The translations under genes were made by a program, and so were the position numbers. The notes beneath the pieces were generated by a model, which did no database searches, was not told where the DNA came from, and was given only the letters and a program-made list of their open reading frames with translations. Source: Chloroflexota bacterium (GTDB taxonomy: Bacteria > Chloroflexota > Dehalococcoidia > Lucifugimonadales > Lucifugimonadaceae). From it: a DNA stretch of 64,000 nt. This document shows, one piece after another, positions 1 to 7,152 of the stretch (position 1 is its first letter; each line of letters opens with the position of its first letter). Location of the stretch: NCBI GenBank assembly GCA_027623655.1, contig JAQBVG010000002.1:1-64000 (forward strand), written 5' to 3'.

Positions 1-63
1 CAGTGTTTACACACCCGGCAGATATATTCAGGCATATTCGCCTTCGGGCTTCCCTCCACTCTC

Positions 64-201
64 ATGCCAAGACGTACCTACCAACCGAAAACTCGCTACC
101 GCGCTCGCGTACACGGCTTTCGTTCAAGAATGAGCAGCAAGGCTGGCCGTGCGGTTCTGGCACGCCGCCGAGGTAAGGGCAGGCTGCGGCTTACCGTTTA
201 G
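64..201 (+). CDS. rpmH: 50S ribosomal protein L34
   Basis: L34 is a small basic protein of the large ribosomal subunit. The frame opens at ATG 64 and encodes 45 residues beginning [19 protein letters not shown] and ending in an arginine-rich [12 protein letters not shown], close to the family's 44-46 residues. It lies 14 bases before rnpA, the classic rpmH-rnpA pair found near oriC in most bacteria, so dnaA may lie upstream of the window; that part is inference. The 63 bases before it show no certain promoter. Confidence 0.97.
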   Translation: MPRRTYQPKTRYRARVHGFRSRMSSKAGRAVLARRRGKGRLRLTV

Positions 202-215
202 GCAGGCCGTATCCA

Positions 216-596
216 TTGTCCATCTCGACCAGGCAGCGAATTCGCATGCCGGCGGAATTCCGCCATGTTCTGTCGCGCGGTAAACGCGCGTCTGGCGAAA
301 ACGCGAACGTTGCCGCGGTACCAAATGACCTTGGCTTCCCAAGATTCGGTCTCTCAGTGAGTAAGCGAGTTGGCACGGCGGTCACGCGGAATCTCGTAAA
401 GCGAAGAGTTCGAGGAGCCCTGAGCGAGATGAAAGTCGTCGGTGGCTGGGATGTTGTAGTCACAGCGAAACCGCTGTCATCCTCCGCGACTTTCGCAACA
501 CTCGCTCAGTCGATAGAAGGCTCACTCAGGCGCGTTGGCGTTCAAACAGGTCCCGCAGGTCCCGGTAATTTGGTGGAAGAGAGGGGGGACAGATGA
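216..596 (+). CDS. rnpA: Ribonuclease P protein component
   Basis: RnpA is the protein subunit of RNase P and helps the catalytic RNA trim tRNA 5' leaders. The 126-residue product starts at TTG 216 (MSISTRQRIRMPAEFRHVL), carries the GLSVSKRVGTAVTRN strand and the family's RNP signature NLVKRRVRGAL near residues 60-70. Length and order match the family, although the C-terminus (GPAGPGNLVEERGDR) is a non-conserved tail. Its TGA stop overlaps the ATG of yidD (ATGA), indicating translational coupling in an rpmH-rnpA-yidD operon. Confidence 0.95.
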   Translation: MSISTRQRIRMPAEFRHVLSRGKRASGENANVAAVPNDLGFPRFGLSVSKRVGTAVTRNLVKRRVRGALSEMKVVGGWDVVVTAKPLSSSATFATLAQSIEGSLRRVGVQTGPAGPGNLVEERGDR

Positions 597-817
597 TCCG
601 AACCCTTCTTCTGGCACTAATACGTGGCTACAGGGCCGCGATTTCGCCTTACATGCCCGGCCAGTGTCGTTACGACCCAACCTGCTCGGAGTTTGCCGCG
701 GAAGCAATTTCGACTCACGGTTCATTTAAAGGCTCGTGGATTGCGTTACTGAGGATAGGTCGGTGTCATCCCGGCCGCTCGCGGGGTTACGATCCCGTAC
801 CGGAAAAAAAGACCTGA
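593..817 (+). CDS. yidD: Membrane protein insertion efficiency factor YidD
   Basis: YidD is a small membrane-associated protein that aids YidC/Sec-dependent membrane protein insertion. The 74-residue product has the family hallmarks: an N-terminal amphipathic helix (LLALIRGYRAAISPYMPG), the cysteine-containing block CRYDPTCSEFAAEAISTHG, and the terminal RIGRCHPGRSRGYDPVP. ATGA overlap with rnpA couples the two. In most bacteria yidC follows directly; here a lipoprotein gene sits between. Confidence 0.95.
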   Translation: MIRTLLLALIRGYRAAISPYMPGQCRYDPTCSEFAAEAISTHGSFKGSWIALLRIGRCHPGRSRGYDPVPEKKT

Positions 818-919
818 TGTTTAACTTGAAATCCATTCACCGTTTAGTCGCTGATAGCGGCTATTCCCTGATCAACCAACATAGTTCGGAGGCCTAGTAC
901 GCCACCGTCATTTATCACC

Positions 920-2200
920 ATGACCGGCCACCAAAAGGGCGGGTTAGAGAGAACAAGAAGAGTCAACGGAAGCCGAAAACGGCTGTCGGTGCTCGCCCTC
1001 CTGACGTTCGTCATGATCGTGTCCGCAGCCTGTATCGATGACCTGACGCCCGAAGGTGGGTGGTCAAGTCCTGTCGTTGAAAACGACAAATTGTTTGTCG
1101 GAAATCGAGATGGAAATCTCGTCAGGTTCGACCCGGCGACCGGGAACCTCGACCAGAACTGGCGGTACCCCCGTGGAGATGGACTGGGTGCTATTTACAG
1201 TAGCCCGGTGATTGTTGGTGACAAGATCTACGGCGCTGGGTATACCTGCCGTGGCGACAACTGCGATGGCGAAATATTCGCCCTGAACCTGGCGGACGGA
1301 TCGTCGATATGGGGCCAGACCGGTCTCGAGTTGAAAACGAAGTTAGTCGGACCGATCGGTATAGTTGGCTCGACGTTGCTTGTGGGCACTGGCGAACTCG
1401 GAGAAGAAGACGACGGTCCTGAGGGATACCTCTACGGGCTTGACGCGTCGACCGGAGCGTCGTCGATCGTGAAGTGGCGAATCGCCCTCGACGGCAACGC
1501 CTGGAGCGGGGTTGCTATCGACGGGTCAACCGCTTATGTAGGCACTACGGCCGGTACGATCTACGCGGTCGACACGTCTGACGCTGATCGGTTTAGCGCC
1601 GACCCTGATTCACGAATACTGTGGACGTTTGAGGCAGAGGGCGCTGTTGCAGGTCCGATTCTCGCCCGGGATGGCGATATTTTCTTTGGCGACCTGGGCA
1701 GTAATGTCTACAAATTGGACGCTTCGGCCAGGTCAGCATCTCCGACAATCTCACGCCTGAACACCGGGACAGGTGAGTGGAAGTTTGAAGCAGGCGCCTG
1801 GGGTTGGGCGAGGCCCGTGCTGGAGGGTGGGACCGTTTTTGTTTCGGTTCTCGATGGGACGATTTATGCTCTTGACGAGGCGACTGGTACAAAGAAATGG
1901 TCTGCAACGATCGACGGTCAGATTGTTGCGGCTCCAACGTTGTTTGATCGCAAACGAGGTGAAACTCGTGAACGAGCGCTGGCAGTTCCATCTGGCGAAA
2001 AAAACGTGCGGGTCATTTCAGTGATAGACGGCCGAGAGCTTGGCGTATTTGTCACTGACGAACCCGTGAAGTCCACGCCGCTGGTACATGGCGGAAACCT
2101 GTATGTCCACACTCTCAATGGTGATCTCAAATGGTTTTCTGTCGACGACACCAACCAGAGAGGGTGTATCGATTTGAAAGGCGGCGGACGATGCGACTAG
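920..2200 (+). CDS. PQQ-repeat beta-propeller lipoprotein (BamB-like fold)
   Basis: This 426-residue protein has a basic N-terminus, a hydrophobic helix (about residues 22-36) and a lipobox-like VSAAC ending at Cys38, so it is probably an exported lipoprotein; Ser at -3 is not the commonest choice. The rest consists of about seven or eight repeated blades of the type 'SPVV..DKLFVGNRDGNLVRFDPATG', 'GTIYALDEATGTKKW' and 'STPLVHGGNLYVHTLNG', which is the PQQ-like (YVTN/BamB) propeller signature. No PQQ-enzyme catalytic motif is seen, so a scaffolding or binding role is likelier than a dehydrogenase. It sits between yidD and yidC, which suggests but does not prove a role in envelope protein assembly. 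The 102 bases before it hold no recognised gene. Confidence 0.8.
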   Translation: MTGHQKGGLERTRRVNGSRKRLSVLALLTFVMIVSAACIDDLTPEGGWSSPVVENDKLFVGNRDGNLVRFDPATGNLDQNWRYPRGDGLGAIYSSPVIVGDKIYGAGYTCRGDNCDGEIFALNLADGSSIWGQTGLELKTKLVGPIGIVGSTLLVGTGELGEEDDGPEGYLYGLDASTGASSIVKWRIALDGNAWSGVAIDGSTAYVGTTAGTIYAVDTSDADRFSADPDSRILWTFEAEGAVAGPILARDGDIFFGDLGSNVYKLDASARSASPTISRLNTGTGEWKFEAGAWGWARPVLEGGTVFVSVLDGTIYALDEATGTKKWSATIDGQIVAAPTLFDRKRGETRERALAVPSGEKNVRVISVIDGRELGVFVTDEPVKSTPLVHGGNLYVHTLNGDLKWFSVDDTNQRGCIDLKGGGRCD

Positions 2201-2256
2201 CTGCCACCACAGATCGCCAGGAAATGAACACGACTTCGAACGGCTGGGCCATCTAA

Positions 2257-3225
2257 ATGGAAATATTTGGCATTCTCTGGCTCGAAGTAATCATGCGCCC
2301 GATGATCAATAGTCTTGCGCTGCTGTATCACGTTCTGTTCTCTAATTTCGGTCTCAGCATCATCGTTTTTACTGTCTTCATCCGAATCGTGATGATCCCG
2401 TTGACAGTGCGGCAAACCCGGCAAATGAAGAAGATGCAGGGTATTCAGCCGAAAATGAAGGCGATTCAGGAGAAATACAAGGGGAAGAAGGGCGACGCCC
2501 GCCGTCAGATGTCGTCCGAAACGATGGCTCTGTACAAGGAGGCCGGGGTAAGCCCGATAGGATGTCTCGGCCCAATGATCATCCAGATGCCAATCTGGAT
2601 CGGTTTTTATCGTGCAATTCTTCGCACAATGCCTTCGACACCGGAGGGGATGGCAAACCTGTCGGGACTGTTCTACGCATGGAACCCCGCGATCACATCA
2701 GTCCCATTCGACAGCCAGTTCCTGGGAATTTCGCTCGTGGACCTGGTATCAGCCGTAGCACTGCCGTGGAACTACGCGCTGCCGGTGCTGGTTGGAGCGT
2801 CGATGTTCCTGCAGCAGAAAATGACCATGAATCCGACATCGGATCCACGGCAACGCCAGACCAACCAGATGATGCTGTGGATGATGCCAATCATGTTCGG
2901 CGCATTCACCTGGCAATTCCCGGCTGGCCTGGCCATATACATACTGTTCTCAAACATTGTCGGCGTGATAATTCAATACTACGTCGGCGGAAAACAACCA
3001 GTAGAACTGTTCGGACGATCGTTCCTGGGTACCGAACAAAGCAGGGCCGAACGTGCTGCACAAATTGCGGCCGAAGCCCGCGGTGCCTCTAAGAAAATTG
3101 CGTCGAGTCCCGAGGAGTCAGATGACGATGACCAGAGTGCGGAAGTTCAGCGGAAAGACAGTCGACGAAGCGACCGAAATCGCCCTCAAAGATCTGGGCG
3201 TAGAACTCGAAGACGTCGACGTTAG
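2257..3225 (+). CDS. yidC: Membrane protein insertase YidC/Oxa1 family
   Basis: YidC inserts and folds inner-membrane proteins, alone or with SecYEG. The 322-residue product is of the short, Gram-positive/Oxa1 type without the large periplasmic domain. Residues 31-50 (FGLSIIVFTVFIRIVMIPLT) contain the conserved groove arginine (Arg43). The cytoplasmic hairpin (QMKKMQGIQPKMKAIQEKYK) and the GCLGPMIIQMPIWIGFYRA, LWMMPIMFGAF and FPAGLAIYILFSNIVGVIIQ segments follow. After about residue 255 comes a hydrophilic tail ending in RRSGRRTRRRRR, typical of ribosome-contacting YidC tails. The last 104 bases overlap the start of jag in another frame. Confidence 0.95.
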   Translation: MEIFGILWLEVIMRPMINSLALLYHVLFSNFGLSIIVFTVFIRIVMIPLTVRQTRQMKKMQGIQPKMKAIQEKYKGKKGDARRQMSSETMALYKEAGVSPIGCLGPMIIQMPIWIGFYRAILRTMPSTPEGMANLSGLFYAWNPAITSVPFDSQFLGISLVDLVSAVALPWNYALPVLVGASMFLQQKMTMNPTSDPRQRQTNQMMLWMMPIMFGAFTWQFPAGLAIYILFSNIVGVIIQYYVGGKQPVELFGRSFLGTEQSRAERAAQIAAEARGASKKIASSPEESDDDDQSAEVQRKDSRRSDRNRPQRSGRRTRRRRR

Positions 3226-4126
3226 GGTAGTCAACCCTGGACGTTCAGGAATCCTGGGTTTCGGTGGCGAACCCGCCGTAATTGAAGTGGCATTGATCGC
3301 CGACGGCGATTCGGCTTTTTCGGATGATGAATTCGACGATTCCATTGAAGACCCACGAGCGAACGACGATTACGACGCGACTGCAGAACCCGAGTCGACG
3401 GACCCGGAGCGGTCACGCGAGGTCAGCGATGGCGGCATGCGAAGTCGTGATCGAGGCCGGGGGCGCGGTCGCGGGCGCGGCGGTAGAGGCCGCGAGCGTG
3501 ACAGCCGAAATCAAATTGACCAACCGCGGGCGGGTAGTGAAGCTACCGGTGCTGGTGATCGGTCAGATGACGACGATATGGAAGACCAGCCACAGCAGCG
3601 CGAGCGTTCCAACCAGGGTTTACGGACTCGACCAAATGGCGATACGAAGCCACGAGCGCCACGAGAGAGGGATGAGGAAGCCGAAGAGTTGGTGTCCCAA
3701 CTCCTGGACTATTTCCTTGGGGCGATGGGAGTTGTGGCCGACACCTATATTCGTGACAGCGATGAAGAGGATTCGATGGTCTTCGAGATCGAAGGGCAGG
3801 ATGCCGGTCTGCTGATCGGGCGACGAGGCGAAACGCTTCAGTCGCTCCAGTTCCTCGTTCGCATGGTCACAAGCCGCCAACTCGGTCGAAAAGCCTATGT
3901 GGTCATCGATATTGAAGACTATCGAGAGCGACGCGTGCAGATGCTACGGCGACTGGCACGTAGAACAGCCGGGAGAGTGGTTTCGAGCGGTCGTGAAGAT
4001 AGCCTCGAGCCGATGTCGCCGGCAGAACGTCGCATCGTTCACATGTCGCTGGCAGGCCACCCCGATGTTCGGACAGAGTCGGAAGGCGAAGGCAGCCAGC
4101 GACGGGTGGTCATATTCCCGAAGTAG
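3122..4126 (+). CDS. jag: RNA-binding protein Jag/KhpB (Jag_N-KH-R3H)
   Basis: Jag (KhpB) is an RNA-binding protein that in Gram-positive bacteria works with KhpA on cell elongation and division transcripts. From ATG 3122 the product is 334 residues. A Jag_N domain spans about residues 5-57 (KFSGKTVDEATEIALKDLGV, GILGFGGEPAVIEV). A long acidic/RG-rich linker follows, with GRGRGRGRGGRGRERD near residues 111-126. A KH domain carries the GxxG loop IGRRGETL near 232, and a C-terminal R3H domain has the RxxxH motif (303-307). A longer frame opens at 3053, but Jag_N homology begins only after 3128, which favours the ATG at 3122. This start lies inside yidC, overlapping it by 104 bases. Confidence 0.92.
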   Translation: MTMTRVRKFSGKTVDEATEIALKDLGVELEDVDVRVVNPGRSGILGFGGEPAVIEVALIADGDSAFSDDEFDDSIEDPRANDDYDATAEPESTDPERSREVSDGGMRSRDRGRGRGRGRGGRGRERDSRNQIDQPRAGSEATGAGDRSDDDDMEDQPQQRERSNQGLRTRPNGDTKPRAPRERDEEAEELVSQLLDYFLGAMGVVADTYIRDSDEEDSMVFEIEGQDAGLLIGRRGETLQSLQFLVRMVTSRQLGRKAYVVIDIEDYRERRVQMLRRLARRTAGRVVSSGREDSLEPMSPAERRIVHMSLAGHPDVRTESEGEGSQRRVVIFPK

Positions 4127-4279
4127 CGGACCTTGCCGCTGGTGCGTGCGCCAGAGGGATACTTCTCTTATAAAGCCGCCTTTGCAACTGGAAACTGCGC
4201 GGTTAGATTAGAGACATGAGGAGCGCTTTTTGACTCAATCTGTGCCTGTTGGGGCCCGTCGTCTCTGCGTCTCATCCCC

Positions 4280-5179
4280 GTGCAATTGCGGGCAAACAGC
4301 GAATCCGGTCCACAACCAGTGACTAATCAGTCGCCAGCACCATCGTTCGTCGCGATTGGTCATCTGACGTTCGATGTAAACGTCGTGGACAACGGTCAAC
4401 CGAGCCATCACACACCCGGCGGGGCCGCGGCTTTCGCTGCTCTGACTGCCGTGAAGCACGGGATGTCAGCCGGAATCGTGACGGCCGTGGATGAAGACTA
4501 TCCGGTTCGCGAAGTGCTGGCCGGCGTGGAGGTCCTGGCGTCGGAAAGTGAACACACTTCAACGTTTGCAAACTACTACGATGCGGGAAACCGGTCACAA
4601 GTACTTCTCGCCTCTGGCAGTAAGATTTCACGGAGGTCCGTACCGCTTGAATGGATTAGCCCGGATATTCTCTTCGCCGGTCCGCTTCTTCACGAACTCC
4701 CCACTGACTGCGTGAACTGGTTTGAAGCCCGTCTATCCTGCCTCGTACCTTCGGGTTGGCTGCGGCGATGGGGTCCCGATGGTGTAATAACCCACGGCAA
4801 CCGCCTTCCCCTTCCGGCCGGTAAGAAATGGAACATCGTGGTCGTTTCTGAGGCTGAAATTCGGGATCTGCCCGAGAAGCAGCTCTTTGGCCTGAGCGAG
4901 ATCGTTTGCGTGACACGGGGCGAAAAAGGAGCGCAACTCTGGCAAGACGGTATTTTGCTTGAAGTGCCGGCACTCCCGGCGACGCCGGTGGATGTCACCG
5001 GAGCCGGAGATATCTGGGCTGCAGCTTTCGTTATCGCACTGAGCGAACAGGTCGACCACTCGAATCTTCTTGAGGCCGGGCGCTACGCCTCCGCGGCAAG
5101 TGCAATCTCAATTGAATCGGAAGGGTTGATCGGCTGCCCATCGAGGGAACAGGTAGTCGAGCGTCTCAGGCGCTCCTAG
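4280..5179 (+). CDS. PfkB-family carbohydrate/nucleoside kinase
   Basis: The 299-residue product has the ribokinase/PfkB layout: an N-terminal AIGHLTFDVN strand, the substrate-side HTPGGAAAFAA glycine pair (residues 47-48), the VCVTRGEKGAQLW strand, and the ATP-site signature VDVTGAGDIWAAAF with the catalytic-base Asp at about 244. It phosphorylates a sugar or nucleoside with ATP; the substrate cannot be read from the sequence. GTG 4280 is used here, but GTG 4319 (VTNQSPAPSFVAIG) is equally possible and closer to the conserved core. The gene is convergent with the next one and the two stop codons overlap. The 153 bases before it contain nothing recognised. Confidence 0.85.
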   Translation: MQLRANSESGPQPVTNQSPAPSFVAIGHLTFDVNVVDNGQPSHHTPGGAAAFAALTAVKHGMSAGIVTAVDEDYPVREVLAGVEVLASESEHTSTFANYYDAGNRSQVLLASGSKISRRSVPLEWISPDILFAGPLLHELPTDCVNWFEARLSCLVPSGWLRRWGPDGVITHGNRLPLPAGKKWNIVVVSEAEIRDLPEKQLFGLSEIVCVTRGEKGAQLWQDGILLEVPALPATPVDVTGAGDIWAAAFVIALSEQVDHSNLLEAGRYASAASAISIESEGLIGCPSREQVVERLRRS

Positions 5180-5661
5180 GCAGATTTCAGGGCTTCGAGT
5201 GCCGCACCTTTATCGAGCAGTCCACCAGACTGCCGCCACAGGACTTCACCGTTGCGTCCGATGACAACGAATGTCGGAGTCAAGTAGGCTCGGTAGTCGC
5301 GAACGAGTTGTCCGGCAATTGCGTCCTGGACGTTCAGTTTGAGAATTTCGACATCGTCCGGTAGTTCACCCTCCAGCCTCTTGACGATGGGTTGTGAAGC
5401 AAGGCACGCGGCGCAGGAATTCGAGAAGAATTCCACGAAGACCGGCTTGCCTGAAGCGATCACGCTCTGTGCTTCCGATTCGCTGCCGACGTTGCTGTCA
5501 CCCGGCTGTAGCGCGAGTACCGCTACGAGTCCGATGATTCCAACCGATGTGTATAGAAGAATGCGTTTCCGCCAGGCTCGGACCGGCAAGAGTGCAAACA
5601 TTGCGATCATGAACCCGGGGATGGCGATGACGGCCGAATACTGGTTTACGAATTCAAACAA
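5176..5661 (-). CDS. Membrane-anchored thioredoxin-fold protein
   Basis: The 161-residue protein has two N-terminal hydrophobic segments (about residues 10-28 and 33-51) followed by a thioredoxin domain with the redox motif Cys83-Ala-Ala-Cys86 (SNSCAACLASQ) and the cis-proline segment YLTPTFVVIG (Pro129). Depending on topology the domain faces outside or inside; the polar linker after the second segment fits a membrane-anchored thiol-disulfide oxidoreductase of the TlpA/CcdA-partner kind. No cytochrome-c biogenesis genes lie beside it, so the partner is unknown. Its stop overlaps that of the convergent kinase gene. Confidence 0.82.
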   Translation of the reverse strand: MFEFVNQYSAVIAIPGFMIAMFALLPVRAWRKRILLYTSVGIIGLVAVLALQPGDSNVGSESEAQSVIASGKPVFVEFFSNSCAACLASQPIVKRLEGELPDDVEILKLNVQDAIAGQLVRDYRAYLTPTFVVIGRNGEVLWRQSGGLLDKGAALEALKSA

Positions 5662-5780
5662 CTGTGATCCTCTTGCAGCTCAGGTGCGGGTCAGTTCTTT
5701 TCTGTGGCGAGCACGTCAGGTTAGATTCGGCGAATGCAAACAAGGCGCGAGAAAAGGCCTGCCCACGGGTGGATGGGCCA

Positions 5781-5819
5781 CCAGACAGGACCGAAATTCC
5801 CGGCCGGTGTTACCTGGCG
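5781..5819 (+). repeat. Degenerate 39-bp direct repeat, copy 1
   Basis: This segment (core AATTCCCGGCCGGTGTTACC) matches 7114-7152 at 32 of 39 positions by eye, in the same orientation. The two copies bracket the HxlR/SCO4226 gene pair. The copy lies in a gene-free interval (5662-5893). It may be a dispersed repeat, the scar of an insertion, or coincidence. Confidence 0.35.
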
Positions 5820-5893
5820 TCACGAGCCCAGATTTCGATCAATTATGAAGTCCTCGGCACTGGTCGACCAAGCAAATAATTTGTTCAGAAACC

Positions 5894-6571
5894 TCAAACG
5901 GCCGACGGAATACTCGCAAACAGGCTCAACGCGAACCATCCCGGAAGGTCTCTGACGAGCTCTCGAGGTCCATCCATGGTCACCGAACCGCGCCGTATTG
6001 CAGCAACAAAATCGTCTCGTCCGAGCCAGATTTGATGGAGCGTCAGCGTGTCAGCCTCGATGCGGATATCCACCTCAAGCTCTGGATCCTGGTAGCAAAC
6101 CGACGGATGAGGTCTTTCAAACACAAGCCAATAGCGTTGTTCGTGCGATCCCCGAAGTTCGAACCGGGCAACCACTCGGCGGTCAGGCAATAGCTCAACG
6201 TTTATCCGCCTGTGCATGTCCCAGAACAGCAAATCAGGATTCAGGTCTCGCGGCCCGACATCATGATTCACCCATCGGTGGCCCCAATCCCCTAATCCCT
6301 TGACCACGTCGAACAACTCCGATCCGGCTTCAGTAAGGCGATACCTGGGCACTCCGGCAGTTCGATCGATGGACCGTCGGAGCAGTCCGGAGTCTTCCAG
6401 CGATCTCAAGCGTCGTTGTAACATCGAACGCGATATCCGGGGCAGTCCGCGTTCGAGTTCGTTAAATCGGTCGCTGCCCATTAGAAGTTCGCGGAGTATG
6501 AGCGGAGTCCATCTCTGGGCGAAGACTTCCGCGGCTTTTGCGATTGGGCAGAACTGTCCGTAATCTCTCAT
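5894..6571 (-). CDS. HxlR-family winged-helix transcriptional regulator
   Basis: HxlR proteins are small DNA-binding regulators that often sense reactive aldehydes or disulfide stress. From ATG 6571 the product is 225 residues, opening MRDYGQFCPIAKAAEVFAQR with the conserved N-terminal Cys before the HTH (RWTPLILRELLMGSDRFNEL, GLPRISRSMLQRRLRSLEDSG). The wing region RTAGVPRYRLTEAGSEL follows. Residues beyond about 110 form a C-terminal domain absent from minimal HxlR proteins, resembling SCP2-like extensions seen in larger family members. An upstream in-frame ATG (6631) was rejected because it would cover the inverted repeat at 6603-6627 and lies outside the homology. The gene is divergent from the SCO4226-like gene, its probable target. 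Confidence 0.88.
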   Translation of the reverse strand: MRDYGQFCPIAKAAEVFAQRWTPLILRELLMGSDRFNELERGLPRISRSMLQRRLRSLEDSGLLRRSIDRTAGVPRYRLTEAGSELFDVVKGLGDWGHRWVNHDVGPRDLNPDLLFWDMHRRINVELLPDRRVVARFELRGSHEQRYWLVFERPHPSVCYQDPELEVDIRIEADTLTLHQIWLGRDDFVAAIRRGSVTMDGPRELVRDLPGWFALSLFASIPSAV

Positions 6572-6602
6572 CGCCACAACCCTATGCCCGTTAGTTTTAG
6601 CA

Positions 6603-6627
6603 GTCCAGTCCCAAAATAGAACTGGAC
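6603..6627. promoter_or_regulatory. Inverted repeat, candidate HxlR operator
   Basis: GTCCAGT (6603-6609) and ACTGGAC (6621-6627) form a perfect 7-bp inverted repeat with an 11-base A-rich spacer. It sits in the 177-base divergent control region, about 30 bases before the HxlR start. HxlR regulators bind dyad sites as dimers, so this is the best operator candidate; assignment is inference. Confidence 0.5.
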
Positions 6628-6670
6628 ACATGTGGGCATGCTCTTAGACTTGGCATCGACGAGGAACAAC

Positions 6671-6690
6671 GAACTCGTGAAGAACTCGTG
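6671..6690 (+). repeat. Tandem GAACTCGTG half-sites, 11-bp period
   Basis: GAACTCGTG occurs at 6671-6679 and again at 6682-6690, spaced 11 bases (about one helical turn), in the leader of the SCO4226-like gene. This spacing puts both half-sites on the same DNA face and suggests a protein-binding site, perhaps for HxlR or another regulator. Confidence 0.35.
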
Positions 6691-6748
6691 GTGTTTCGTC
6701 GGGCTGGCAGAGTCGGGCCGCTACGATCCAAATACAAAGGAGAGGACG

Positions 6749-7000
6749 ATGCCCCTATTTATGGACGTTCATAAAAACGTCGAAGGACTCACAGAACAGG
6801 CGGTCGCGGGGGCGCACGCGAAAGACCTCGAGGTCCAGGCGGAGTATGGAGCGAAGTTTTTAAACTACTGGTACAACGCGGAAGATGGAACGGTCTTCTG
6901 TTTGTCGGAGGCTCCGAACTCTGAGGCTGCCCTGGCAGTTCACACCAATGGTCACGGTTTGGTCGCCGACGAAATAGTTCAGGTTACCGAGGGCCACTAG
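6749..7000 (+). CDS. SCO4226-like (DUF4242) small protein
   Basis: The 83-residue product (MPLFMDVHKNVEG, YWYNAEDGTVFCLSEAPNSE, and a histidine-containing C-terminal region) matches the ferredoxin-like-fold DUF4242 family, whose Streptomyces member SCO4226 binds nickel. ATG 6749 is chosen because the family begins with this 'MP.FMDVH' strand and a good ribosome-binding site (AAAGGAGAG) lies 6-14 bases upstream; the longer frame from 6632 has no homology. It is transcribed divergently from the HxlR regulator, which probably controls it. Its cellular role is unknown. Confidence 0.8.
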   Translation: MPLFMDVHKNVEGLTEQAVAGAHAKDLEVQAEYGAKFLNYWYNAEDGTVFCLSEAPNSEAALAVHTNGHGLVADEIVQVTEGH

Positions 7001-7113
7001 GACTGTCGCCGGGTGGTTTGCTTCCAACGAGAGCAACTCGGTGCTGGAGCAAATCACCCAATCTCTACCGGCGCCAGTCGGTTGATCGATCAGATCAGGC
7101 GCGGACGTAGTCG

Positions 7114-7152
7114 CCATACAGGCCCGGAATTCCTGGCCGAGGTTACCTGCCG
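7114..7152 (+). repeat. Degenerate 39-bp direct repeat, copy 2
   Basis: Matches 5781-5819 at 32 of 39 positions by eye in the same orientation. It straddles the stop codon of the decayed mannonate dehydratase gene and so overlaps its last codons. Confidence 0.35.

Noticed and set aside
5810-5879. A short frame reading AQISINYEVLGTGRPSK, like the start of an alpha/beta hydrolase.
   Set aside because: The match covers about 15 residues, ends at a stop at once, and no downstream hydrolase motif (HG, GxSxG) follows in any frame. It may be a remnant, but chance cannot be excluded.
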